Shown: piece after piece, positions 24,801 to 35,211 of the stretch
Layout: each line of letters starts with the position of its first letter
Position numbering within the stretch: position 1 is the first letter of the stretch
Source: Apus apus
Lineage: Eukaryota > Chordata > Aves > Apodiformes > Apodidae
Assembly (NCBI RefSeq): GCF_020740795.1
Contig: NC_067282.1
Span: 152,134,858 to 152,198,857, forward strand
DNA length: 64,000 nt
Direction: 5' to 3'
Made by a program: the position numbers and the translations under genes
Notes under the pieces: model-generated
The model's database searches: none
The model's input: the letters and a program-made list of their open reading frames with translations, nothing else
Told to the model about the DNA's origin: nothing

Positions 24801-25281
24801 CTTCTGTAGCAGTTAGGATTTAACTGGGAGCTTTCCTGTCAGGTCCTGACTGGGCATGACCTTGGTTTGTATTTGAGATCTGACACGATTACAACCCCAG
24901 TGCTGCAGCTAGACTGGCTCCGCTCACCTGGCACTACTGTGTCCCCATCCTCCTTCTCACCAGCACTACTGCGTCCCCATCCTCCTTCTCACCAGCACTG
25001 TGGCAGCATCTCCTTCCTCCTCCCTTGCCAGCTCACCTCCAGGGAGGGGAATCGAATACCCAGGCAAAGCAATGCCTCTCCTCCCTCTGCCCCAGGCAGA
25101 TAGCCAGCACCAAACTACTGCTAGAGACAAGCCCCAGCTCCCTGCTTCTGGCTCTTTCTCCAGCAGCCCTTGGGGACTCACCTGGCTTCCCACAGTCTGC
25201 ACACAGAGAGTTTTCCGCTCTTCTCCACACCTCCTTCAGGGCCTTCATGCTCCTCTCATGTCCTCCAGCCATCGCGTCCAA
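18852..25281 (-). CDS. Arf-GAP with dual PH domains (ADAP/centaurin-alpha family)
   Basis: Phosphoinositide-binding GTPase-activating protein for ARF6-type small GTPases, recruited to the plasma membrane by its PH domains. Eleven minus-strand exons with closing phases: 25182-25281, 24040-24170, 23055-23146, 22892-22974, 22076-22188, 21167-21313, 20654-20737, 20273-20335, 19687-19758, 18968-19199, 18852-18880. This gives 381 residues (human ADAP1 374, ADAP2 381). The Arf-GAP zinc finger is C27-x2-C30-x16-C47-x2-C50, with catalytic Arg55 in GIHRNI. PH1 runs from about 137 (ILWKRGRDNGQFL) to 235; PH2 from about 261 (EGYMEKTGPK) to 365. Met1, Met4 and Met12 are all possible starts; Met4 gives the closest N-terminal length to human ADAP1. 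The Arf-GAP part looks more like ADAP1 (SGIHRNIP), parts of PH1 like ADAP2 (EGCLKYFTKQD). It may therefore be a separate third paralogue rather than either. Confidence 0.92.
24931..24994. repeat. Two-copy 32-bp tandem duplication
   Basis: Units 24931-24962 and 24963-24994 are identical except for one T/C change (GCACTACTG then T or C then GTCCCCATCC). It lies in intron 1 of the ADAP-family gene. The near-identity implies a recent duplication. Confidence 0.9.
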
Positions 25282-26439
25282 GTGCTATCCCTCTGGACAG
25301 GGCAGGGCCAGAAGGGCAGCAGCTGCCTGCGCCTTCTGCACCTGTGGGCCAACCTGCCGGGTTGCCCAAGGAAGAAGGAGCCACCAGAGAGCCAGAAGCT
25401 CTTGCAGCCAGAGGAAAAAGGAGAAGGTAGGAGAAGCTGTAAGGCTAATGGAAAGAGTGTGAAGGCCTGATGGTGCACCTGAGGCAGCTGAGCATTTGAG
25501 CCGGCTGAGCACAGGCAGGGAAGGAGAGGCTGAAGTGCACCCAGACTGTAAGTGAGGAGGAGGAGAAGCAGGAGACCTGCCCCATGGGCGTGGAGGGAAA
25601 TGCAGCAATTAACCACAGAACTGGTTTTTCTGCATTTCTGCTGGTGAAAGGACAGGCCAGGAAAAGAGGGCAAGCAGTGAGAAAGCTGATAAAAGCTCTG
25701 GACAAGCAGCCCCTAGGCCATGTGAGGATTCTGTAGGCTGGGAGGGTTGCCTTTGGCTGCCCCCAGAGCTTGCTTCAGGAGCTTCCACCAAAGCCAGCTG
25801 GCCACCACACAAGATTACACCCGTTTTTAGGGTGAGGACTGGAGGGCAAGTAAGGTTCAAGAGTTCAGCCAAAGTCACTCCAGCCACTAGCCAAAAACAC
25901 AGCAGTCCTGATGTGCCCACCTACTCATGCTGGCCTCTCTCTCCACCATCAACTACAAAAACCTTAGCTGTTCAGCAAGGTCCTAAGCCTTGAAGACCCA
26001 GTGTCAGAGCTGAAACATGTCCCGACACTTGCCTCCCCCAGCTAAAAGCAACAGAGGTGCCACCCAACACCAAGCAATGACAATAGCTTGAAACAAACTC
26101 AAGACGCTTATTGAAGAAACACAGACGTTAAACACTTGGAGGAAAAACCTTTTTTAAGGAGATGCATCCCCAGAGGAGTGGCAGAGCAGGTCTCAGGGTG
26201 AAAGACTGGGTGCTACGCTGTCTGCACAAGGCAGCGCCGTAAGAGCCTTTTGCCAGGAGGGAGCTGAAGAGGAGCAGGAGTTGGAAGCATCCAAGCCTGA
26301 AGGACATCCCTGCCTGCCCCGAGCCTGACGCCCGGGCTAGCAGCAGACACCTGCAAGGGCCACGACAGCAGCTCCTCTCTCCTGGCCCCAGCTTGGGGGG
26401 AAAAAATGCACCAGGGCTGGGTGTGGGGACACACGCAGA

Positions 26440-26722
26440 TCCCACACGCAGGCGGGACAAGCTGACCCGGTGCTGGCTCCTCCAAGCCACCCCGCAGCCA
26501 GTCAGCCCGGCTGCCCCTCCAGCCACCGCAGGTGACTCTGCGGCCGCCCCGTCCTCCGACCAGCGGCGGCTGAGCCGGGCAGAGCCGCCCGCTCGGGGCC
26601 TGGGGAGGAAACCCGAGCCCTTCCAAGCCCCGAGGCACAAAATGCCGGGCGGGGGAGGGCCCGGCCGGCTGGGCGGAAGGGGCGGGCGGCAGCGGCAGCA
26701 GCAGCAGCAGCGTGGGGCCGCC
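26440..26722 (+). promoter_or_regulatory. CpG-rich promoter and 5' UTR of NOL12
   Basis: The sequence turns abruptly CpG-rich from about 26440 and stays so through NOL12 exon 1 into intron 3. No TATA box is visible; a GGGCGG box lies at about 26680-26690 just before the ATG. The minus-strand ADAP-family start codon lies 1.4 kb away in a head-to-head arrangement, so a shared or bidirectional promoter is possible but not shown. Confidence 0.55.
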
Positions 26723-29700
26723 ATGGGCCGCGGGAAGAAGAAGAAGAAGAAGGGTCCGGGGGGCCGGGAGGGGCGGCTGGTGGTGACTTTCGACGAGGAG
26801 AGGCGGAGGTGAGACTGGGTGGACTGAGGGGAGGAGGAGGAGGAGGAGGAGGTGTGCCCCGGTGAGGGGGGTCGCTAAACGGCTTGGGGGGGGGGGGTGT
26901 CTGTGTTGCCGGCGGCAGGGAGTACCTGACCGGCTTCCACAAGCGGAAGGTGGAGCGGAGGAAGGCGGCGTTGGAGGAGATCAAGCGGAAGCTGAAGGAG
27001 GAGCAGAGGAAGATGAAGGAGGAGGTACCCCCACATGCACCCCCCGGCCAGGCTGGGGAGCGAGGGGCGCACCCCCTTTCCCCAGCCTGGGGGCCCGGGA
27101 GCGGGGCGGGAGGGGGCTCCGGGCTCCCCCTGCCCTCCCGCAGGGGGACGGGGCCATCCCGGGCGGGGGGCGGGCGGCGGGAGCGCGGCGATGACCCGTT
27201 CTCCTTCCCCAGCGGCACCAGGAGTACCTGAAGATGCTGAGCGAGAGGGAGGAGGCGCTCGGTACGTGCTGGAGGGCGGGGGGAGCGGGAGGTGGGCGAC
27301 CCTGGTCCGACACCCTTGGCTGGGTGACGAGAGCTGGAGTAGGGAGGCTGGCGTGCTGGCCCCCAGTGTCAGCTCCTCGTCCCTCTCACGTCGTCCCGGG
27401 AGGCTGGGCAGTGGTCTGAGCGATGACCCCCGCAACCTTCAGGGTCCTTCAGCGGGACAAAGGGGTCGGGTGCATTGTACAGAAAGGAACAAGCAAAAGG
27501 ACGTATCCAGGGTTTTATCAGGTCTTCTCCGCTGGGAGAAGGAGCTTGCCTTCCTCGCTTGTAGTGTTGGTGTTCAAGCCTCGCCACCCTTTAATCCTGC
27601 ATGGGTTAAAGGCTGGGTCCTCCCCTCCGCCTGACAGTGCAGGAGCAAGTGAATGTATCTTGTGGAAAGCTGGGCACTTTGCAGTGCAGGATGTCTTGTC
27701 TCCCCAGATGAGGCTGATGAACTGGAGCACTTGGTGACGTCTCAGACAGAGTCTGTGAACATTGACCACCCAAATCACGTTGTAACAGTGACAACCATCA
27801 GTGACCTAGACCTCTCAGGAGCACGCCAGCTGGGATTGACCACTCCTATGGTAAAGCCTCTTGCTGCTTCTCAGATTGCATCAGCAGCAATGGTTCTTGG
27901 GGCTGGCTAGGTGGGCCTGGTACTCCCTGAATATGCCCAAAGACATGCAGCTGGCTGGGAGCAGGGATGAAAAGAGAAACTCAACATTTCACATTCCTTC
28001 ACAACTTATGTTGGGCCTCTAATGAGGAAGAAATGACCTACGTGAACAGGTCACTCCAAACCTCCCTGGAATGCTTTGCTAGTCCCAACTAACCTTTTTT
28101 AGATGAGAGGTGTCTCAGGGCTATCTGGGGAAAATGTAGCCTTTTAAAAGTTGATACAACACAAGCAACAAGATTTCAGACTTGTGGGCCGTCCTCAGCC
28201 TCTTTCCTGTGTCCTGTCCAGGAAAAGTGACTATTGGCTTGAGGGTTTCCTTTCTGTGTGATCCTGTGTTTGGATCATGAAGAAGGAAACCACTCAGTTG
28301 TCGTTGCCTTTATTATAAAAATGTCTTGTAACTGTGATCTCATACTTGTTTCATAGTGGTTTCCAGGCACTGCTTGATTTTTGATCCTTTTGGTCTCTGT
28401 GACTTGTGGCTGGATTTGAGCTCTTTGGGGAAGTGTCTGTGTTTGTCAGTCAACTTTTTACATTTGTAAGGTCATCTTCTAATCTGAAAAGCCACCTAAA
28501 GAGGTTTTAATAGTAATTTAAGAAAGAGCCTGAAGCCTTTAGTTCATACTTTGGACTTCAGTTGCATGGCCATTCAGAACATGCTCAAGTTTTTGGATCA
28601 TAGGGTAGATTGCTATAGGACTTCTCACTGTTCCCTTTCTGAGGAGCTGCAATAAGAAACCTCCAGATTTGGACATTGGAGAATTAAAATAGGCCTCATC
28701 CATGACTAGATGGTTCACAAAACAGGATGAAACCGAGAGGGCAGCAGAAACTGGAATCACAAGACTGCCTGTTTTAATGTGCCTGTAGGGATTTTTTTTT
28801 CTCTTTTGCTTCCTTTTGAAGGGAAAGAGTGATGGATCAGAAGAAGAGAAAGGAGAAGAAGTGGTGAAGAAGCCTGTAAGAACAATGCCCAAGAAGTCCA
28901 GAAACCCATTTCTGTCTGAAAAGTATGTACAAATTCATTCAACTTCTTGCTGCTAGGCTCTGCAAGCTGATCAGGGGAATGTTTTGTTCCCAGATCAGCC
29001 ATGTGGTGGCAGGGAGGAGGGGATGCTGTTCTGCATGGGCGCTGGTGGGCAGGAGCCAGCAGAGGGCACTGGCAGAGCACAGTCCTGCCCCGGGCGCTCC
29101 GTTCCCATCGCACTGATCCCCGGTGACAGCGGTGACAGCAGCGGCAGCAGCTGGAGGGGGATGCAGGGCGGGCTTTGCCCCGAACCGTTTTTCTAGTCGT
29201 CCTTCTCAGCAGATATTGCAGGGTGCAGAGTTTGTCTCTAGGATGAAGGTCAAAAGACCCTAAAGTCTAAAGCTTTGGCATTCTCCACATCTTTCAGTAT
29301 CCAGGATTCACAGCTGCTTTCAGTATACAGAGAATTACCTGACTCTGCAGTGGCTGGGCAGCCCACTGCTTAGAAAATCCATTTGAGTTGTTACTGCATG
29401 TGTAGACCTGCAGGTTTTCTGCCCTATCGGGAAGGTGCCCAGCACAGTGGAGTTTCCCTGGGGGGTTGCCGTGGTTGCCATCCGTTCCTGCCAGGCCACA
29501 CAGGGCAATCCTGCCACTGCTCCGGTGTTGCCTTGCTCCTGCAGGCTTTGGTCCCAGATGTTTGTCTCTTCCTGCCCTGCACAGGATATCTTCTCTTACT
29601 GCCACGCTGCACATGCACAGCCGGAAGAAGACGAAAGGAAAGCGACCCCAGCGTGGGCAGGGTCCCCGCAAGAAGGCCCAGAAATCCAGCACGGGCCGGA

Positions 29701-29756
29701 CCACTAAGACTCAGCGACGGAGGCTGACGGGCAAAATGGGCCGCGACCAAGACTGA
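26723..29756 (+). CDS. NOL12: Nucleolar protein 12 (Nop25 / RRP17 family)
   Basis: Nucleolar RNA-binding protein of the Rrp17/Nop25 family, involved in pre-rRNA processing of the large subunit. Six coding exons: 26723-26808, 26919-27024, 27213-27261, 27708-27850, 28822-28922, 29585-29756, with closing phases. This gives 218 residues (human about 213). It begins M-G-R-G with a run of six lysines (nuclear/nucleolar signal), then [20 protein letters not shown], a long basic helix (about 30-80), the highly conserved block [20 protein letters not shown], an acidic stretch (EEEKGEE), and a basic tail with [10 protein letters not shown] and [11 protein letters not shown]. The match to human NOL12 extends over the whole length. 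Exon 5 uses the acceptor TTTTGAAG, weaker than the others. The start is the first ATG in a good context (GCCGCCATGG). Confidence 0.96.
26830..26898 (+). repeat. (GGA)n microsatellite and G tract in NOL12 intron 1
   Basis: About 23 bp of pure GGA/GAG repeat (26830-26852) is followed by an 11-12 base G run near 26886-26897. Both are in the short, 110-bp first intron of NOL12. Confidence 0.85.
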
Positions 29757-30266
29757 CGGAGAAGCCAGTGCTCAGACCAGCAGCTGGGACAGCACTCCAC
29801 ATCTGACCTGCTGCTCTTTTGGGCCCCTTCACTGTGGGCAAGGGCAGTAGCGAGCCCAGTTCTGCCTTTTTCTCATTTCCTGAGCTCTGGTCAGGATCAC
29901 TAGACACTCTGTTTCTGCAGTGACCTCTGGGTGCTGTGGATTCTCTAAAAACTTCTGCCGAGGGTCAGGTTCTCTATTTGAGAAACCCATCTGTCCTTGG
30001 GCCTCCCCTTCCAGAGCTGATACTTGGCTTTATCAACGGGGAGAATCTGGTGCTGAGTGCAACAGGCACATCGCCAGGGCAATTTATGCAACCATGAAAT
30101 GCTCTGCATCAGTGCCCTGACATCTCTGCTGTGCAGTAAATCCTTTTTCCATGGAAAGACAGTGTCATCCTGTCCCGTGTGTTCCTTCCCTTCTCCAGTG
30201 CCACACCTGAATGCAGGGGTACTTTTTGTTTGGTACTTGTGCCAGGTGAAATCGAGTAACTTTGTG

Positions 30267-30272
30267 AATAAA
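30267..30272 (+). terminator. NOL12 polyadenylation signal
   Basis: AATAAA about 510 bp after the NOL12 stop codon, followed by a T-rich stretch and the A-rich GCTAAGAAAAAAAACC at 30290-30304. First canonical hexamer downstream of the gene. Confidence 0.8.
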
Positions 30273-30304
30273 TCTTTATGAAGTCATTTTGCTAAGAAAA
30301 AAAA

Positions 30305-33300
30305 CCACATTTGTGACTTATTTGAAGCATAACAGCAACTGTGCTAACGCCAGTACCAGTTGGGAAGAGGCGAGATTATTCCTGTTCCTTAAAGGATATT
30401 GAAATCCGCTGGTGCTTAGGAAATGGAATAGCTAGGAGCTATTTCTGTGGCAACACAGAACCAGCCAGAGCAGGAACGGCTCATTCCATTGTCTGCTGAA
30501 TGTGCCGATCTTCATAGCGATAGCTCAGAGGAGTATGAAATGCCCTAATGCCCTTGCTGTATGTGTGTGGCCCGCTCTGGGGTGGGAGTGGCAGAGGCTG
30601 CTCTTTACTTCAGGGCTGCTGCAGTCATCAGCATTTAACTGCCTTTCTTCTTGGGACCTCAGTGTGTTTTTTGGCATGGATGCCTTCAGCAGGGGAAAAA
30701 TAAAAAAGGGTTGCATGGTTGAGGAATGCTGGTGGCAAAACTGGGAGCGAATCCTCTGAGGAGGAGAGTGAGCCTGGACACCGTGGTGGCCTCTGTCCTC
30801 TGGTGTCTGTAGGAAATGGTGGCTATTCTTGCCTCTGACGGCCAGGCCCCTTCCCTTGCCACATGTGTTCTGGCAAGGAAATGACAGGGAGAAAAGGCTT
30901 GTGTGGCCAAAACCCACACCAGAAAATTGGCAGCCCAGCAATGGGCAAGTACGTGGATTCCTCATGCCAGGAACGGGAGGAGGAAAAGTAAACTAGTGCC
31001 TGAGGCTTCATGGAGGAACATCAGAGCAATGCTGGTTGCCACCAAGCCACTAAAGCTGACAGCACCAGCCTGATGTATCTCATAGTTTCTTGGAGCATGT
31101 GCACACAAACAGACAAATTCTTCTGAGTGTGTATGGGTGAGTGGTCTGATCTCAGCACTGATGGCAGCTACACAATTTCTGCTGGAGCATGTTCTTCCAG
31201 AGGGGGCTGCGTGACACACATGCTTGTGGTGAGGAACAGGGTCCTTTTTGCACCTGTTTCTCCTCCAAAGAAGGTAAATAGCAAGGAAGTGGATACTGTT
31301 ATCCCATGTGCTATTGTTGCCTTGTGTGCTTGGACTCCAGCCCTGTCCTAGGCTGAGGCTCGGCGCTCTGGGGCACTAATTCTGAATAACCCCAGTAACA
31401 TAATGAAAGTGCAGTCTGTGTGGTTTCCTCACCGCCGAAATAGTGGTGTCGATTTCTTGCTCTGCCTTAAAGGCCACTCCAGAAAGCTCGTGGGGTTTAA
31501 TGCATGACCTTGCCCGTCTTCCTTAGGATGTCAGGTGTTTCAGAGCTGCAGAAACACAACTCGGGGGCAAGGCCAAAAGTCTGAGGCATCCAAAATGTCC
31601 AAATGGTGCCATGTGCAGAGCACAACATGTTTCTTGTTCTGGTTTGGGAGTTACATGATCTAGAGCCATTCTGTGGTGGTAGGGCTGGAGGGGCTTGTAG
31701 GAGGGAAGGAGAGGGAAGTTCTATTTGGGGTGGTGCACCATGTCAAGGGGACTGTGGCTTGAAGCTGGAGGACAGTGTGTGAGACCTTTGGTCTGGGTTG
31801 TACAGCAGCTTTTCCTTCTCTCTGGGACATGGTGCCTTGCAGAGTGGCCGTGAGCAGAAGGTGATTTGTACTTGCCCTGGAACTTGCTCTGGAGCTGGAA
31901 TGGCTGCTGTTAGGGAAATGTACAGTTGATGTGTTGGTGAGATCTGCTGAAGCCTGGAGCATGAGCTGTTGCTTGGGCTGCCTTCTACAGCCTGTAGACA
32001 GCCTGGCGTGGTGGTTGGGACAGCACTGGATGGCCTCTTTATCATCCTGCTGGGATGTTAAGAGTGACCTCAGCAGCTCTTCAGTGTTTGTTATTTTGCT
32101 GCCAGGTGAGTTAGAATAATCTCTCTTTTAGCTTGTTTCTCTGGCCCTAACAATGTCCAAGCCTTTCTCAAGTGTCAGCTGAAATCCCTAATGGCCTCTG
32201 CCAGGCTCTGAAGACTTCCAGTTCCTGCTGGAAGTTGTGTTTTCACATAAAAAAAGAAAAAAAATAGTGGAAAAACAGAGCTGTTAAATCCTGTACTGAG
32301 CAAACCATCAGGATTGTGTGTTTCACTATTGATTTGTCCATTTGCTCGGTTAAAGCTTTACTTTGTAATGTAAATTACTGACTGAGCCCTAGCCTGCCGC
32401 CTTTGTTACCCACTGGGTGTGCAGGCTGGGCTGCCCCAGCATGTATTGGATCAAGGATATGAGCTCCCACACACTAGTTAGTGCATTAAGTGTTTGCCAG
32501 ACATATCACAGTCCAGGCTGTGGCTTAATTATTTTTTTTCTTGTTTGCTGCTTCCCCTTGTTTTCAAGGTGGATTTGAGCATTTTTGTTGTGTGCCCCCC
32601 CCACAGCTGCTCACAAACCAGTTCCAGCTGTTGAGGAAGAAGCTTCTTCCAAATACAAGATACCTGCAAAAATCAAGGTCCAAATGCAGCCACTGCTCCC
32701 AAAAGGAAGAGGAGAGGCCAGCAGCTCCCTGTGTGCTCCCCCTCCCACGTGTGCTCCCCCTCTTGCACACACTTCACGCGTGGCTCTGCAGCTGGGTCAC
32801 GTCAGGCACCTGTGCCTGGCTCCTGCTTGTGCCTGAGGGCTGGCACGGGGAGATGGGAGACTTTGACATGAGCTGCTACACCGGGGTTTCCATGCATGAT
32901 GGCTTTCCCTGGCTAGACGGCAATTCTGCACACATGCGCACACAGAAAGATAATTGGGATTATTGAGGATCAAAACCAGACCGGGAGCCAAAAAAGGTCG
33001 GACAGCTGGGGAAAACAAGGGGCGTGGAACAAAGGAGGCCCGGGCACAGCGTGTGCATGAGCTGTGTGATAATCAGTGCACTGTGTTTGTTCCTTTTAAG
33101 TAGCGTATCGAGCTCAAGGCTGCACCCGCTACAGTCCCACTGCTGCTTCCAGCATCCTATTCCAGAAATGAACTGGGGGAAAGAATTGCTGGGAGAGTGA
33201 CAAGAACTGTTGGGGACTAATGGAGCTGAATAACTGGAGCTGTTAAGGAAAGACAGGTTCGAAGAGCAGATTGCAAACTGCCTTCAATGGCTAAACATAG

Positions 33301-33600
33301 TGAAATTAAGTGGGTTTTGTAACACTAACCAGGCGCAGGAAAAGAAGGAGGTTGAATTGTAGCAGGCGCAATGGGAGGCAGATATTAAGCCCTTGTCACT
33401 AGGAATAGTGAGGCCCAGGCAGGGCTTGTGCTTAGAGCCCAGGTGGGATAAACCTGTCTTGTGAGCGCTGTGGGTAGGGATGCCCTCCCGTTGGAGCGGC
33501 GCTGGGACACGGGTTGACTGTCCGGGTGCCTGGATACGGCTCCACTGCTTTGGCACGCGTTTAAGGTTCAAGTTAACTAATTCCTGGGGTGTTTCCTGCA
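30305..33600. other. No gene recognised between NOL12 and TRIOBP
   Basis: No family signature. A frame at 32585-32836 begins just after a C-rich tract plus CAG that would pass as a splice acceptor and contains KPVPAVEEEASSKYKIPAKI. An overlapping frame (32541-32966) is also open and neither has a matching partner exon, so I do not call it. Confidence 0.4.
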
Positions 33601-33970
33601 GGGGGGCGCCGGGTCAGGTTCTGGGCAGGCGGTGAGGCGGTCCGGTGGCGGCAGGGCAGGTAAGAGGCCGAGGTACGAGGGGACCCGGCGCGGGAACGGG
33701 GCCGCTGCCGCCTGCCCAGCCCCAGCCCCAGCCCCCCCCGGGCCGATCGCGGCCCCGCGGGCACCGACACGTGGGCACCCGCACCCGTGGGAGCGCTGGC
33801 CGCGCGCCCCCCGCCAGCCACTCAGAGGGCGGTATTCAAATCACCGCCCCGTGACAGCCAATGAGGAGGGGAGGGGGGCGGGGCCCGCCCCCCCGCGGTT
33901 CCCGCGGCGCGCTTCATTGAGGGGGGCTCGGCGGGCGGCGACGTGCTGGGAGCCGTAGGGAAGCTGAGGT
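33600..33970 (+). promoter_or_regulatory. CpG-island promoter of long TRIOBP transcripts
   Basis: Strongly CpG-rich block with a CCAAT box (33858-33862), GC boxes just after it (GGGGGGCGGGGCC near 33875), and an octamer-like ATTCAAAT near 33834. It lies 1.25 kb before the first TRIOBP coding exon, so a non-coding first exon ending around 33966 (AAGCTGAG then GTACTG) is likely. The link to TRIOBP rests on position and strand; no other plus-strand gene starts nearby. Confidence 0.6.
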
Positions 33971-35211
33971 ACTGGGGGTACTGGGAGGTGCTGGGATCAT
34001 TGGGCATGGCTGGGTGCGTGCGTGCTAGAGGCCCTGGGGGGCACAGCCTTATCCTGGCAGTAGGCCCCAAGTGCCCCATGGGATGTGGGGAGCAAGGATT
34101 TGCCCATCAGGCAGTGGGGTGTGTGTGGGCTCTGGCCACGGGTGGCATTCCATAGGCAGCAGTGTTGGGGTGTTCCATGCTGCATCCCTGGCAGGTGAGT
34201 GCTTAGGCTCCTGTCTAGAGTTTGGGGTGAAGGGATCAAGAAAACATGCCCCAATATGAGGAGGGAGGCTGCAAGGTTGACATTAGTGCAACTTGCTGTA
34301 TTGCAAATGAGTGCACAGACAAAAATAAGAGCTTGGTTCTGGCATTGACAGTTGGGTCTGAGTGTTTTGAGGAGCAGCCAGAGCCTTCATCAACTGCTTT
34401 TACCCAGGTGTCCTTGTTTAGGGGAGCAGTGGCATGTTCATATCAGGGATGCTGCTCATGCCACACTGATTTCCTGTCCTTCTGTTGGTGCCTCCTCTGG
34501 ACAAACTAAGTGGAGCCCTCCCAGCACAGATCATATCCACAAATCCAAGGACTCACTCTCAGACTCTCTGGGACAGAGGAGGTGATGGTGGACAGGATGT
34601 TTGTGAAAAGCCAGAATAGAAGTGTGGAGCCCAGCTGTTGTGCTAGCAAGGCTTCACAGTTTTGAAATCAATTGTCCTCCAGGTCTCAGAAATTTTAGTG
34701 GGATCAACAAGTTTAGGAAGAGTCTCAGTGGGTTTCCAGAGTGCCTAAGCTGCTTATGGCTATCCCTTTATGAGCAACATAGTCAAGAGGAAAGATTTCC
34801 TTTTTGTGCCTTTTAAGAGAGCTTGAAGGAGGAAAAACTAATCAAAACAAAATAGCAGGACATGGGCATCATTCCCTCTGTTTGCAGGGACTCCCAAACT
34901 GGGGGGTGTCAACAGTCATTTGAGGGTGCAGTGCCCCATTCTAAAAGAAGTCCCTGCTGGAGCATGCCCTTTTATTATCTATAATTATGTGGGTCATATT
35001 ATCACCTTGCACCTTGATGCCCTTCAGTTCCAGTATTGCCAGCTGAGAGCAGCAAACTTCAGTCTGGGAATAACATTCCTGCTTCCACAGGAGCCTGAGG
35101 CTGGGGAACCAAAAACCTCTGGTCTTCTGCTGCTCTTCCTTCCTCCTTTTCCTCCTGGCTGCCGTCTGCCAGCAGCCCATCAGCCAAAAATCTTCATCCT
35201 TGCTATGGACA

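Noticed and set aside
26128-27435. Several 110-240-codon frames on both strands around NOL12 exons 1-3
   Set aside because: All fall in the CpG island, are Pro/Arg/Gly-rich and conflict with the well-supported NOL12 exons.
32541-32966. Candidate exon after a C-rich tract plus CAG
   Set aside because: Two frames are open at once, no donor and no neighbouring exon fit, and there is no recognised homology. Probably a chance acceptor.
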